This document shows positions 36,830 to 46,126 of a stretch of 64,000 bases of DNA, piece by piece. Made by a program: the position numbers and the translations under genes. This DNA is from Leptonema illini DSM 21528 (GTDB lineage Bacteria > Spirochaetota > Leptospiria > Leptospirales > Leptonemataceae), in contig NZ_JH597773.1 in assembly GCF_000243335.1 (NCBI RefSeq), forward strand, positions 2,163,550-2,227,549. The letters are read 5' to 3'. The notes beneath the pieces were generated by a model. It was not told where the DNA came from and ran no database searches. It saw nothing but the letters and a program-made list of their open reading frames with translations. Every line of letters begins with the position of its first letter. The stretch's first letter is position 1.

Positions 36830-38767
36830 CTATTTACGCACGACTCGCGTAAACCGCAGATCTACGCCGATACGATCCGTTCGACCTTTAACCACGCTGA
36901 CCCGACTGATGTAGCGCGATGTCTCTTCAACTTTGACGATAATATCTCGATCCGAGTCGGCGCGAAGCAGCTCTTCTTTCTTGAGTCCGTCGGCCGTCCC
37001 GACGTTAACGATGAGATTCTTCACGTCGATGATCGACGCCTGAAGCGGGATTGTTCTATCAAGAAAAGCAAGAACCTTCGTCGCAAGCAGATCGACGTCG
37101 GCCGGCGCTGCATCATCGTTAAACGAACCGAGCACGATGCCGTCTCGATTACGAAGCGTCAGCCGCAGCCGCAGCGACGAAGGCCTCAGGTCATAGGAAC
37201 CTTCAAGAATGCCGTCAAGCTCACGCACTCCCATTCCCGTAAGCAGGTCCGGAACCGATGGATCATAGAAGAGAAAGGCGGCGTCGCCGGGCAGTCGTCT
37301 CTGCAATCCCGAACGAACGTCTTCGCCGGCAGCCTGCCAGCGCGGCACCGAACGTAACGAATCGATCAGGTAATCGGAAACAAGCGAAGGCTCGCGATAG
37401 TGCTCCATCGAATTACGATCGGGCCGCAGATCGAAGATGAGTACGTGCTGCGGCTGACGACGGTAATCTGCCTCTTCGAGGCCGATGCGATACGGAAGAT
37501 ACTCGCGCCGCGAACGCAGCGCTTCACGCAGCCTCGTATTCCAGCGCTGCTCGCCCGGCTCTCGTTCTCGCAGATACGTCAGGGTACGCAGATAATCCTC
37601 GTAGGCGCCGGATAGGCGATATCTCTCAAGCATCTGCTTTCGCAACGACAGGTCGTCGGGATACAGCTCAAGCGCTCTCGTCAGATGCAGCTCTTCGGCA
37701 TCGGTGCGATTGCGCGCAAGCCGGCGCTTCGCCTCCTGAATTCGAGCTTTCATGCGCTGCAGACGCTGCGGTTGCAGCGACCGATTGCGATCATGTCGCA
37801 TGATGGCTTCTTCCAATCGAAAGCACGACAGTGGTAGCATGGCACGCTCGCAGGCGATCTGCAGGGATTCGGTTAAACTCGTCACCGAACCGCCCGGAAG
37901 CATGGCCTCGGCGATATTCGCATGAAGAACGGGACGGCGATAGATATCGCTTCTATCGATGCGCTCCGTCAGAGCTTTTGCCTCGTCGGCATGGCCGAGC
38001 AGATACTCGATATGAATCAGATCGGCGATCACTGACGGATCGTCGCCGGCCGCATGAAGATACATGCGATAGTAGTGCCGCGCCTTCTCAAGTTGCGGAC
38101 GACCGTACTTCGAATACGAAAGTCGGTAATGGATCTCCGCTCGCTTTTTTATCAGCGATAGAGCATCGGGCGAGATTAAGGCCGCTCGTTCGAGCCGTTG
38201 TTCCGATTCCGATATCTTTCCTTCTTCGGCGGCAAGCACGGCCAGTTCAAGCACGGCCGGCAGCATCGCCGGGTCCTGTCGCAGGGCCTTTTCGAGATAT
38301 CCTCGACGCAGGTCATTGCGACCCATCAGGCGATAGTACGAGGCAAGACTCAGATTAAGTTGCGCATTGGACGGATCTTTTTTGCGGACCGCATCCAGCA
38401 ATTCATAGGCCTTCGACGCCTGACCGTTCATCAGGTACGTCTCGGCAAGGCCGATCTTCGCTTCGAGCAGATCGGGGCGCAGCTGCTCGGCCCGCAGAAA
38501 AACCGCCCTTGCGCGATCTGCATACCCCATACCGAGAAGGCTACGCGCCAGACCGAGAAAGGCCTCGGATCGTCTCGGCTCTCTTTCCGTCCACTGCCTG
38601 TAAAGCTCGGCCGCTTCGGGCAACCGCCCGAGAGAGAGGGCCGTCGCCGCCTTCTGCTTCAGATCAGAAAGCGGAACGGTCGTTTCGGTCGGATCGGCCG
38701 GCAGCGCGAAAAGAGGAAGAAGAAATACCAGAATGACAGCTTTGAAAACGATCTTCTTACGGAACAA
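36830..38767 (-). CDS. exported TPR-repeat protein
   Basis: The start is best placed at TTG 38767, five bases after GGAGG, overlapping the end of the upstream NHL gene by 11 bases. The frame itself opens upstream at 38824. The product has 645 residues: a signal peptide (VILVFLLPLFALPA), then many TPR-like helical pairs (EAAELYRQWTEREPRRSEAF, ARAVFLRAEQLRPDLLEAKI and more) to about residue 420, and a beta-rich C-terminal domain. It is presumably periplasmic. The coupling with the NHL protein suggests that the two work in one envelope complex. Confidence 0.78.
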   Translation of the reverse strand: MFRKKIVFKAVILVFLLPLFALPADPTETTVPLSDLKQKAATALSLGRLPEAAELYRQWTEREPRRSEAFLGLARSLLGMGYADRARAVFLRAEQLRPDLLEAKIGLAETYLMNGQASKAYELLDAVRKKDPSNAQLNLSLASYYRLMGRNDLRRGYLEKALRQDPAMLPAVLELAVLAAEEGKISESEQRLERAALISPDALSLIKKRAEIHYRLSYSKYGRPQLEKARHYYRMYLHAAGDDPSVIADLIHIEYLLGHADEAKALTERIDRSDIYRRPVLHANIAEAMLPGGSVTSLTESLQIACERAMLPLSCFRLEEAIMRHDRNRSLQPQRLQRMKARIQEAKRRLARNRTDAEELHLTRALELYPDDLSLRKQMLERYRLSGAYEDYLRTLTYLREREPGEQRWNTRLREALRSRREYLPYRIGLEEADYRRQPQHVLIFDLRPDRNSMEHYREPSLVSDYLIDSLRSVPRWQAAGEDVRSGLQRRLPGDAAFLFYDPSVPDLLTGMGVRELDGILEGSYDLRPSSLRLRLTLRNRDGIVLGSFNDDAAPADVDLLATKVLAFLDRTIPLQASIIDVKNLIVNVGTADGLKKEELLRADSDRDIIVKVEETSRYISRVSVVKGRTDRIGVDLRFTRVVRK

Positions 38768-40826
38768 AGTATCCTCCGTCGGCCGCGCCCGTCGTCTTTC
38801 GGTGATGCACCTGCACGGAAACATCCATAAAACGACCGTGCAGCGTTCCGCCTGGAGAACGATAGGTTATGATATAACGGGGATCTTTTATCGCCGTCAT
38901 CCTGGAGTAAAGCTTCTTACGTTCGGTTTCATCAAAGAAACGCACGTAATATCCGCCTGTGTCGGCGCTGATGCGTCGGTATATCTCAGCGGCGCCCGTA
39001 TCACCGTCGGCCATGCCCGCCTCAAAAGAGATGATATGAACGGGAATAGAATGCGCCTTCGCATACTGCACGAGCACGGTCGGATCATACCGGTCAAAGG
39101 CCGTCGAAAACGAACGGCCCGACACGACGAGCAGAATACCGGCCGGACCCTTGCGATCGAGCAGATCGGTGATACCGTCGTAGATCGCGCGTCCGATGGC
39201 AGGCTCTTCAACGGGAGGCTGCGCCTGCATGCGCGAAAGAAGCTGTCGGCGCTCCAGGCCTTCATAAACGGGAATCGTACGCGTATCGGCAAGCGACAGG
39301 CGTAGACGATCAGAGACGCGTATGCCCGAAAGGATATCATGCATGCCCGCATCGAGGAATTCATCGAGGCCGTCTTTTTCAAAAGAGATGGAGTTCTCTT
39401 TGATGATAACGAGGTTCATGCGATTCTGAAAGCGCTCCATTCCGTCCACACGAACGGGGTGGATACGGCTGCCGTTCTCAAAGATCATGAAGTTATCGTC
39501 TGTCAGACCGCGAACGATCGCATTCTCGGACGTCGATCGATCGACGACGCGAAGTGCGAAAGCGACGTCGGGATACGAAGCGCTCTCAATCGGATAAAAC
39601 GTGAGATCATAGCTCGAACGAAGAGCGGCCTCGCCCGTCAGATGAAGCACGCTACCCTTGCCGTTTGCTATGTATAACCTGCCTCGGCTATCGGAGCGGA
39701 AGGCGACGGCTCGTTCAAGCGGAACGGTGCGATCCGCCTCATCCCGTATGCCAGGCATCCCGACAAAGCTGCCGGCTTCCAAATCGTAGATCTGCGGACC
39801 CGTCTTTTCATCGGCGATAAAGAGACGATTCGCCTTCCAATCCAGGCCCGACGGACGCTTCAATTCGCGTCCTTCGATTCTGTTCATTACAAGGCCGTCT
39901 TCATCGAGAATCAGAACGGCTCCGTCCGTATCGGCGACGGCGATGCGCTTTCCATCAGAGGTTAACCCTGAAGGCTTCTGCAATGCAGACGGTTTCCAGG
40001 CACCGAGAAAGCCGCCCTCCAGATCGAATTTCTGCAGACGGCGGTTTCCCTGATCGGCCACATAGATCACATCGTTAACGACGACAATGCCGGACGGTCC
40101 GTGAAACTGTCCCTCACCAGAACCGGTCGCTCCGAAGCTACCAGCGAATCGTCCGTCTTTTTCAAGAATATAGATGCGGTCACCGGCGAAGTCGGCGATA
40201 TAAAAGCGATTCTGATACAGGTGAAAGGCCATCGGTCCTTTCAGACGATCCCAGATGCGGCCGACAAGCGTTCCGGTTTGATCGAAATCAGGACTTCTGC
40301 CATCAGACCTGATCTGCTGAAAGGCGGGACGGAACTGATAGATGCCCGGCGGGTCGAAGCTCAGAACATAAATATTCTCGCTTTCATCTGCCTGAATATC
40401 GACGGGCGCATACGGGCGCTTTTCGGGACGAATCCAGCCATAGAAACGATAGGGCCCGGGCTCGCTCTGGCCGGTGAATCCATGCTGGATCAGGTTCCGG
40501 CGATCCTGGATCATCAGATCGGGACCGGAGGACTCAAGCAGCGACTCCCACTGTTCAAGGGCGCTTTCGTAGTCGCCGGTGAAGTAGTAAGAATCGCCGA
40601 GAAAGCGTCGCGCAAGATGAAGATCGGATTTTACGTCAAGAGAACGGTAGAAATACTCACGGGCGGCGACAAAGTTGCGGGCATTATAATGGTAGAGGCC
40701 TTTTTCAAGGTACTCCGAGGCCTTCTCCTCTTTTAACCGAAAAAAAGGAAGTTCGCGCGCGATCAAATACCCGCCCCCCGGCACCACGGTGATGCCGAAG
40801 AGAAAAAGAAGTCTTTTGCCCCACAT
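38757..40826 (-). CDS. membrane-anchored TPR-NHL propeller protein with a degenerate VWA-like domain
   Basis: The 689-residue protein has an N-terminal hydrophobic anchor (RLLFLFGITVVPGGGYLIA) and two or three TPR helices (residues about 35-85). A six-bladed NHL beta-propeller follows (repeats such as GQFHGPSGIVVVNDVIYVAD, GNRRLQKFDLEGGFLG). The C-terminal part has the VRGLTDDNFMIFENG strand seen in VWFA-related domains, then LLVVSGRSFS. The usual metal site DxSxS is missing: the first strand reads LVIIKENSIS. It probably scaffolds other envelope proteins rather than binding metal. It is coupled to the TPR gene downstream. Confidence 0.75.
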   Translation of the reverse strand: MWGKRLLFLFGITVVPGGGYLIARELPFFRLKEEKASEYLEKGLYHYNARNFVAAREYFYRSLDVKSDLHLARRFLGDSYYFTGDYESALEQWESLLESSGPDLMIQDRRNLIQHGFTGQSEPGPYRFYGWIRPEKRPYAPVDIQADESENIYVLSFDPPGIYQFRPAFQQIRSDGRSPDFDQTGTLVGRIWDRLKGPMAFHLYQNRFYIADFAGDRIYILEKDGRFAGSFGATGSGEGQFHGPSGIVVVNDVIYVADQGNRRLQKFDLEGGFLGAWKPSALQKPSGLTSDGKRIAVADTDGAVLILDEDGLVMNRIEGRELKRPSGLDWKANRLFIADEKTGPQIYDLEAGSFVGMPGIRDEADRTVPLERAVAFRSDSRGRLYIANGKGSVLHLTGEAALRSSYDLTFYPIESASYPDVAFALRVVDRSTSENAIVRGLTDDNFMIFENGSRIHPVRVDGMERFQNRMNLVIIKENSISFEKDGLDEFLDAGMHDILSGIRVSDRLRLSLADTRTIPVYEGLERRQLLSRMQAQPPVEEPAIGRAIYDGITDLLDRKGPAGILLVVSGRSFSTAFDRYDPTVLVQYAKAHSIPVHIISFEAGMADGDTGAAEIYRRISADTGGYYVRFFDETERKKLYSRMTAIKDPRYIITYRSPGGTLHGRFMDVSVQVHHRKTTGAADGGYFVP

Positions 40827-40914
40827 CTATGGATTATGTCGGCAAAAACGCCAACTTTTTGACGAAAAAAGGACCGGCACTTTCCGGGCCCTGTCGGCAA
40901 TCACGAAACCACGA

Positions 40915-41772
40915 CTATTCCCGAGCGGGCATGCCCAGCTTTTTGCGAAGATCCTGATTCTCCCGGTAGAGTTCGACCACCTCGGAATCGGTGTAGATAT
41001 TCAGATGCTGAAGGGCCTCGATGATTTTGTCTCTCTCAAGATTCTCTTCACGACTCAGGTTCAAGGCGATTTCGGCGGCACGCAGCGTATCACGAGCCAG
41101 TTGCAGCTCGCTGTCCCTGAAATCCTGCAACTTTTCCATCGCCATGAAGGCATCCTGCACGCGCAGCATCTCATGCTCTTTCAGGCGAAAGGCCTCGTTG
41201 ATGGCGCTGTTCACCTGCTCTTCAAATACTCTGTAGCGCTGCTCGAACTCAAGAAGGTGTTGATAGGCCACGCTCTCGCCTTTCACCTGCGACATCTCTT
41301 TTTGAATGAGATTCGAGAAGGAGTCAAAGAACTCCCTGTGCGCGCGCAGCTGCGTGGAAAAATCCTGGATAATATGACGGTAGCGTTCCATCTGCAGAAG
41401 CGTTGACAGGAACATCTGTAGAACGCCGGACTTAATCGCGTCATCCAGCAGATAGAGCCTTTTACGCACTCGCAGCAGCTGGTCGGCTCTACGATAATCG
41501 GCCTCGGGAACCAGGACGACACGGAAGAACGGAAGGAGCGTAGGAAGCTCGTCAAGAATTCGACATTGCGTATCGAGATCGGACGCCTCTACCTGAAAAA
41601 AGAAAAGATGAATGCCTGAGTCGTCGGGCTGAAGCGTTTTTGCCTCATCAAAATTACACTCACGAACGACAAGACCTGAAAACTCATCGGAAAGGTTCAG
41701 AGGGAAGTTGCGATTCTTTGAAATATGCCAGATCGTGAAAGAAGCCATAGAATCAGCAATTATCTCCGCCAA
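40915..41772 (-). CDS. hypothetical protein with a C-terminal coiled coil
   Basis: No family was recognised. The first 110 or so residues look globular (mixed strands, DLDTQCRILDELPTLLPFFR). The remainder is a long helical, Glu/Arg/Leu-rich coiled coil (QVNSAINEAFRLKEHEMLR, VVELYRENQDLRKKLG). The start could be TTG 41772, which overlaps the permease stop, or ATG 41748. Neither has a strong, well-spaced ribosome site. It is coupled to or follows the LptF/LptG-type permease, and its position suggests an envelope-linked cytosolic partner. Confidence 0.7.
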   Translation of the reverse strand: MAEIIADSMASFTIWHISKNRNFPLNLSDEFSGLVVRECNFDEAKTLQPDDSGIHLFFFQVEASDLDTQCRILDELPTLLPFFRVVLVPEADYRRADQLLRVRKRLYLLDDAIKSGVLQMFLSTLLQMERYRHIIQDFSTQLRAHREFFDSFSNLIQKEMSQVKGESVAYQHLLEFEQRYRVFEEQVNSAINEAFRLKEHEMLRVQDAFMAMEKLQDFRDSELQLARDTLRAAEIALNLSREENLERDKIIEALQHLNIYTDSEVVELYRENQDLRKKLGMPARE

Positions 41773-43430
41773 ATTGCGTATTTCTCAAGTCTTTTTTGTA
41801 TGCCGGCCGCGATTTTTTCGCTCAGCGCACGCCACAGAAGAGCGAATCGATCGAGGCGAACTCTGGCAGAATGCCGAATCGGCTCGGGAACCCAGCGAAC
41901 AAGCAGATCGATTAGCCGACCGAGCACGGGCCGTACAAAGCGTCGAAAAAGCTTACGCACTGGCGCAGTCACAAACTGAAAGGGCGTGAAGCCTTCCGTG
42001 CGAGTGGCCATGATGTAGAGCCCGAGAATCAGCACTCCGACGTCGGCCATCCAGGCGCCGGCAACGGCGGGAAGCTTTCCTGCATTGGCCTGTCCGATGC
42101 CATAGGTGAGCAGCAGATAATAGAAGAAAAAGACAAAAAGCGCGAGCGCAAAGCTCATGCCCTTCCCCGATCGCTTCACAACCAGTCCAAGCGGAAACGA
42201 AACATAAAAGAAAAGAAGCGAGGCAATGGGAACGGCGATGCGCTTCTGGATTTCTATCTCAAAGCGGCGCTGCGTGCGGTCCACGTCGCCAAGAAACCCC
42301 TCGAACATAAGAATCATCTGAATCTTCTGCTGCATCTCTTCTGCCGTCGGACCGCCGGGCTGCCCGACTTTTGAAAAATTCATAAGCACCCAAGCCCGCA
42401 TCTGCTGCGCCATCAGCTTCATCTCGGGCGGCGAAGGCAGACGCTTTCCTTCTTCAGAAAAACTGACCCCTTCTTCGCCGAAATCCATCTTCATCTTACC
42501 GCCTTTCAGATCGCTGAGGAACTGAAAGAGCTCGGGAAAGGTGTAATTCTCAGGCCTCACGTCGATTTTGCCAAACGTCGATTTCGGAGGAGGCAGCACG
42601 TAGTCCATATATCCATCTGTGAAGTCCGTTACCTCGATCTTGCCGAATGCAGAGTCGGTCTCAAGCATGTACCCCTTTTCCATGCGAAGAAACTTCTCTG
42701 TTCCATTGTTCAGGTTATTCGGATCTTTCAGTCGAGTAAAAAGTCTGCCCTTCTCTGCCTGGATAACTCTCGTTACCGTCGCCTCACCGATGCGCACGGG
42801 AACGCCGTTGATCTGCGCTATCTCGGATTTTTGATCATCAAGCTTGTAATCCCAGAATCGAATCTGAATACCCTGAAGCACCGAACCGTCTCGCGAAAGG
42901 GCATAGATATCCTGTCCGCCTTTTTGCAGGCCGTCGATGTCGCCGCCGCCGAGAAACTGTCCGGGCCGGGCGAGACTCAGGCTATGATACGACTTGAGCC
43001 AGGTCTCAAACTTCTCTCTTGCCGTCGCCGCCATCGGACCGAGATAGAGATTCATGGCCGCTACGGCAAGGGCGGCGAGCAAGCCGGCGAAAAGAAAAAC
43101 GGAGTAGATACGAGGAAAGCTGATGCCGGCGGCGCGCATGGCCGTGATTTCGGAATCGCCTGAAAGACGACCGGCAGCAAGGATGCCGGCGAAAAGGCAG
43201 GCCATGGGTATGGTCAGCGTTATCTTTTCGCCGACGAGATAAACGAGGAAGCGTCCGATATCGAGCAGGCTGATCCCCTTGCCGAGAAGGTCGCCGATGA
43301 CGTCTTTCAAGACCATGGCGACGAACAGACTCGTCCAGAAAAGCAGTGCCGTCAGAAAGGGCTGCAGGATCTCCAGAAAGATATACCGATCGAGAACAGC
43401 CGGTTGAAATCGCCGAAAAAAGCCGATCAC
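41760..43430 (-). CDS. LptF/LptG-family (YjgP/YjgQ) permease
   Basis: LptF and LptG form the inner-membrane core of the lipopolysaccharide exporter with the ATPase LptB. The 556-residue protein starts with LDRYIFLEILQPFLTALLFW and has the ITLTIPMACLFAGILAAGRL segment and the SGDSEITAMRAAGIS motif between the first helices, typical of the family. Further membrane spans lie in the C-terminal third (IASLLFFYVSFPLGLVV, FALALFVFFFYYLLLTYG). It is longer than E. coli LptF because of an enlarged periplasmic part and a basic C-terminal tail. Which of the two subunits it is cannot be told, and no second permease gene is adjacent. Confidence 0.85.
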   Translation of the reverse strand: MIGFFRRFQPAVLDRYIFLEILQPFLTALLFWTSLFVAMVLKDVIGDLLGKGISLLDIGRFLVYLVGEKITLTIPMACLFAGILAAGRLSGDSEITAMRAAGISFPRIYSVFLFAGLLAALAVAAMNLYLGPMAATAREKFETWLKSYHSLSLARPGQFLGGGDIDGLQKGGQDIYALSRDGSVLQGIQIRFWDYKLDDQKSEIAQINGVPVRIGEATVTRVIQAEKGRLFTRLKDPNNLNNGTEKFLRMEKGYMLETDSAFGKIEVTDFTDGYMDYVLPPPKSTFGKIDVRPENYTFPELFQFLSDLKGGKMKMDFGEEGVSFSEEGKRLPSPPEMKLMAQQMRAWVLMNFSKVGQPGGPTAEEMQQKIQMILMFEGFLGDVDRTQRRFEIEIQKRIAVPIASLLFFYVSFPLGLVVKRSGKGMSFALALFVFFFYYLLLTYGIGQANAGKLPAVAGAWMADVGVLILGLYIMATRTEGFTPFQFVTAPVRKLFRRFVRPVLGRLIDLLVRWVPEPIRHSARVRLDRFALLWRALSEKIAAGIQKRLEKYAIWRR

Positions 43431-43511
43431 TCCTCCAGCTTACGATTCCGGCATCTGATGCCAACCATTTCCTGCTTTACGCTCCGGCGGCGCACACGTT
43501 TATGAACGGGC

Positions 43512-44588
43512 ATGGACGGAACAGGGCTTCGCATTCTTGTTATTCAGACCGCCTTTATAGGAGACGTGGTTCTCACGACTCCGATGCTACGAGCCCTGCG
43601 ACGCAGCCGCCCCGACGCCGAGATTACCGTGCTGGTCAAACCCGAGGCCGCTCCTTTTTTAAAAGGTCATCCCGACATTGACGATGTGATGGTCTTTGAT
43701 AAAGGTAAAGAGCATCGCTACGGAGGCATGCTTCGTCTGATCCGACAGATCCGCGCGAAGAAGTTTCACGTATTGCTTTCGCCGCATCAATCCCATCGTA
43801 CGGGGCTGCTTGCGATGTTCTCGGGCATTCCTGTGCGCTATGGGTATGCATCGGCCGGTTTCGCGCAATTTGCCTATAACAGACATCTGAAACGAGATCT
43901 CAGCGAGCATGAGATTTACAGACTTTTACTTTTCCTGAAAGAAGGCTACTGTCCTGAATTGCCGCCCGTTCATGAGATCGACTCGTCGCTTATCCTCGCT
44001 GAATCGCAGTCAAGCGCCCTGAAGGCCGTGCAGCTTCTCGACTCTCTTGCCATTGGCGGTCGCGGTTCTAAGCCTGTGCTCCTGGCGATCTCGTCGATCT
44101 GGCCGACAAAACGCTGGACGCCTTATGGTTTCGCCGAACTTGCCGGCAGACTCTTTGACGCCTACGGACAGGAGATCCTTCTTGTCGGCTCGAAAGCGGA
44201 TTCGGCTATCGCCGAACAGGTTCTCTCGTTCGCGCGAGAGATGCTGCCGGCAAGCACGCTGCCGCATATACGCAATATATGCGGCCAGACCGACCTGTTA
44301 ACGCTTTACTCTCTCATGAAGCGCAGCATGCTTGTCGTTTCCAACGACTCCGCCCCCGTGCACTTCGGTTGTGCCGCCGGTGTGCCCGTCGTCGCCATAT
44401 TCGGCGCGACCACACCGTCACTCGGTTATGCGCCCATCGCTCAGCGAAGCGCCGTTGCGGAAATAGATCTGCCATGCAGGCCCTGTGGAACTCATGGAGC
44501 AAAAAAGTGTCCTCTCGAACACTTTCGCTGCATGAAAGATCTGACCGCCGCTCAGGTATTTGAGAAGGTCAGAGCCGTCGTTGAATAA
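43512..44588 (+). CDS. glycosyltransferase family 9, heptosyltransferase II-like
   Basis: The family transfers ADP-activated heptose to the lipopolysaccharide core at the inner face of the cytoplasmic membrane. The 358-residue protein has the N-terminal ILVIQTAFIGDVVLTTPML, a GT9 signature, and in the C-terminal half VSNDSAPVHFGCAAGVPVVA with FGATTPSLGYAP for nucleotide-sugar binding. The late CRPCGTHGAKKCPLE Cys cluster is typical of WaaF-like members. It is divergent from the LptF/LptG-type permease, and both serve the outer membrane. The exact acceptor sugar is unknown. Confidence 0.85.
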   Translation: MDGTGLRILVIQTAFIGDVVLTTPMLRALRRSRPDAEITVLVKPEAAPFLKGHPDIDDVMVFDKGKEHRYGGMLRLIRQIRAKKFHVLLSPHQSHRTGLLAMFSGIPVRYGYASAGFAQFAYNRHLKRDLSEHEIYRLLLFLKEGYCPELPPVHEIDSSLILAESQSSALKAVQLLDSLAIGGRGSKPVLLAISSIWPTKRWTPYGFAELAGRLFDAYGQEILLVGSKADSAIAEQVLSFAREMLPASTLPHIRNICGQTDLLTLYSLMKRSMLVVSNDSAPVHFGCAAGVPVVAIFGATTPSLGYAPIAQRSAVAEIDLPCRPCGTHGAKKCPLEHFRCMKDLTAAQVFEKVRAVVE

Positions 44589-44636
44589 AAAGCTGCCGGT
44601 CTGTTAAACGCCTCTCGCACGCGCAGGTTCAGCCGA

Positions 44637-45383
44637 TCAACTCTCGCTATCGACGTTGAGGCGAGGGCCGATTTCTTTGCCCTTTGCGTATACGGTTTCG
44701 AAAACAGTTCGACCGTCGCGAAAGATACGAAACTCGCCTTCGAGCTCGCCGTTCTGATAGCGTTCTTCCCTTATAAGAGATCCGGATCTGTCGTAGATCT
44801 TCCACAGGCCTTCTTTCTGTCCCCCACTGTATCGTCCTTCGTATTCAATCCGGCCCGTGCGGCCATAGCGACGAAAGAAGCCGTCGAATCGACCGGCCCT
44901 GTACTCGCCGGTTAACTCGATTCTGCCGTCGGGATAATAACGCTCAAACGGACCGTTTTCGTTACCCGTTTCCCCCGACACGGCAGAAAGCACCGGATCA
45001 GAAGGCTCTGCGGAATAACCTATCTTAACGTAAAGCCGACCGCTATCGTCTCTGTGAACCCAGGTACCATCCCGACGGCCGTTGCGATACTCGCCCGATG
45101 TCGTAACGGTTTTTCCATCCGGGGCATAAGAGTTCCAGGGGCCTTCTCGCCGTCCGCCCTTCAGCTCTCCCGCATACGCAGGCTTTCCATTCGCATAAAA
45201 GGCGAGCTCCCGATTATCCTTGCGTATGACCCACAGCCGGTTACGTCTGTCGTACGACGCTCCTTCAGGAACGCCATCGGGCAGCGGAGGCAGCACAAGC
45301 CTATCGCATCCGATAGATAAGAGGATCGGGGCGATAAGCAGAGCCACAGAAAGGAAAAAACGGATGTTCGAGGCCGTTTTCAT
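44637..45383 (-). CDS. MORN-repeat lipoprotein
   Basis: A lipoprotein signal (ALLIAPILLSIGC) is followed by about six MORN-type units of the bacterial kind: GELKGGRREGPWNSYAPDG, GEYRNGRRDGTWVHRD, GEYRAGRFDGFFRRYG, GRYSGGQKEGLWKIYD and similar. Such exported MORN proteins are abundant in Leptospira, and their function is unknown. The protein is 248 residues long and anchored to a membrane. Its ATG overlaps the stop of the upstream gene (45380-45383, ATGA), forming a small operon with parA and the membrane protein. Confidence 0.85.
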   Translation of the reverse strand: MKTASNIRFFLSVALLIAPILLSIGCDRLVLPPLPDGVPEGASYDRRNRLWVIRKDNRELAFYANGKPAYAGELKGGRREGPWNSYAPDGKTVTTSGEYRNGRRDGTWVHRDDSGRLYVKIGYSAEPSDPVLSAVSGETGNENGPFERYYPDGRIELTGEYRAGRFDGFFRRYGRTGRIEYEGRYSGGQKEGLWKIYDRSGSLIREERYQNGELEGEFRIFRDGRTVFETVYAKGKEIGPRLNVDSES

Positions 45384-46126
45384 CGCACCTTGATCTCCTT
45401 CTCTTTAAGGACGTCGCCTTCGCGATTCAGCACCTCGACACGGTATTCGCCTGGATCAAGAGGACCGTAAAAATAAATATAGTTAGCCGTCTGCGGAGGT
45501 CGGCGACCGAGCTCGGCCTCGGCTTCATAGTCGCCGCTGCCTTTCTTGCCTATCATGATTTTCAGGTAATCGGTGTCGAGCTCGTCGGCCTCCCACTGGA
45601 AGCGAATATGAATAGGACGACCGGGACCGAGCATCAGCGATTCCGTATCTTCATAGTCTTCGATGTTATCTTCGGTCAGTTCGACGGCGGCGATGCCGAG
45701 CTTATAGCTCGGGCCGAAAAGCCATGCAAAGAAAAGCCAGAGAACGGTGAGCAGCATGAGTGCCAGGGCTGCAAAGCCAAGAGTCCGGTAAAAGCCCTGC
45801 TTCTTCCAGAACGGATTTTCTTCTCTCGAATCGATATAATCCTCAAGCCGTATGTCGCCGGTGATGTTATACACCGATTCGCGCTTCTTCGCCGAAGAGA
45901 CGCGATAGTCCTGAGAACGCGATCGATCGGCCTCTTTCTTACGTGTAAAACGAGCGAAGCGCCCGGGTCTTTCGCCCGACGACGCGCCTTCTGATTCAGA
46001 CGGGCCTTCGTCGCGGCGCGAGGCGACGTCATCGACGAAGCCGCTCATGCCCGATTCGCCCGGACCGATGTTCTTTTCCACTTCATCCCGTATCTTGCGA
46101 GAGAGTCTATCTTTCTTTGATGCCAT
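45380..46126 (-). CDS. hypothetical single-span membrane protein
   Basis: From ATG 46126 (GGAG seven bases upstream) the product has 248 residues. The cytoplasmic part of about 110 residues is charged and probably disordered (Arg/Ser/Glu). A single membrane helix LGFAALALMLLTVLWLFFAWLF follows. The external part is beta-rich (GEYRVEVLNREGDVL), resembling a small Ig-like or DUF-type domain. The start overlaps the end of parA by 20 bases. A role with ParA is suggested only by the operon. Confidence 0.75.
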   Translation of the reverse strand: MASKKDRLSRKIRDEVEKNIGPGESGMSGFVDDVASRRDEGPSESEGASSGERPGRFARFTRKKEADRSRSQDYRVSSAKKRESVYNITGDIRLEDYIDSREENPFWKKQGFYRTLGFAALALMLLTVLWLFFAWLFGPSYKLGIAAVELTEDNIEDYEDTESLMLGPGRPIHIRFQWEADELDTDYLKIMIGKKGSGDYEAEAELGRRPPQTANYIYFYGPLDPGEYRVEVLNREGDVLKEKEIKVR

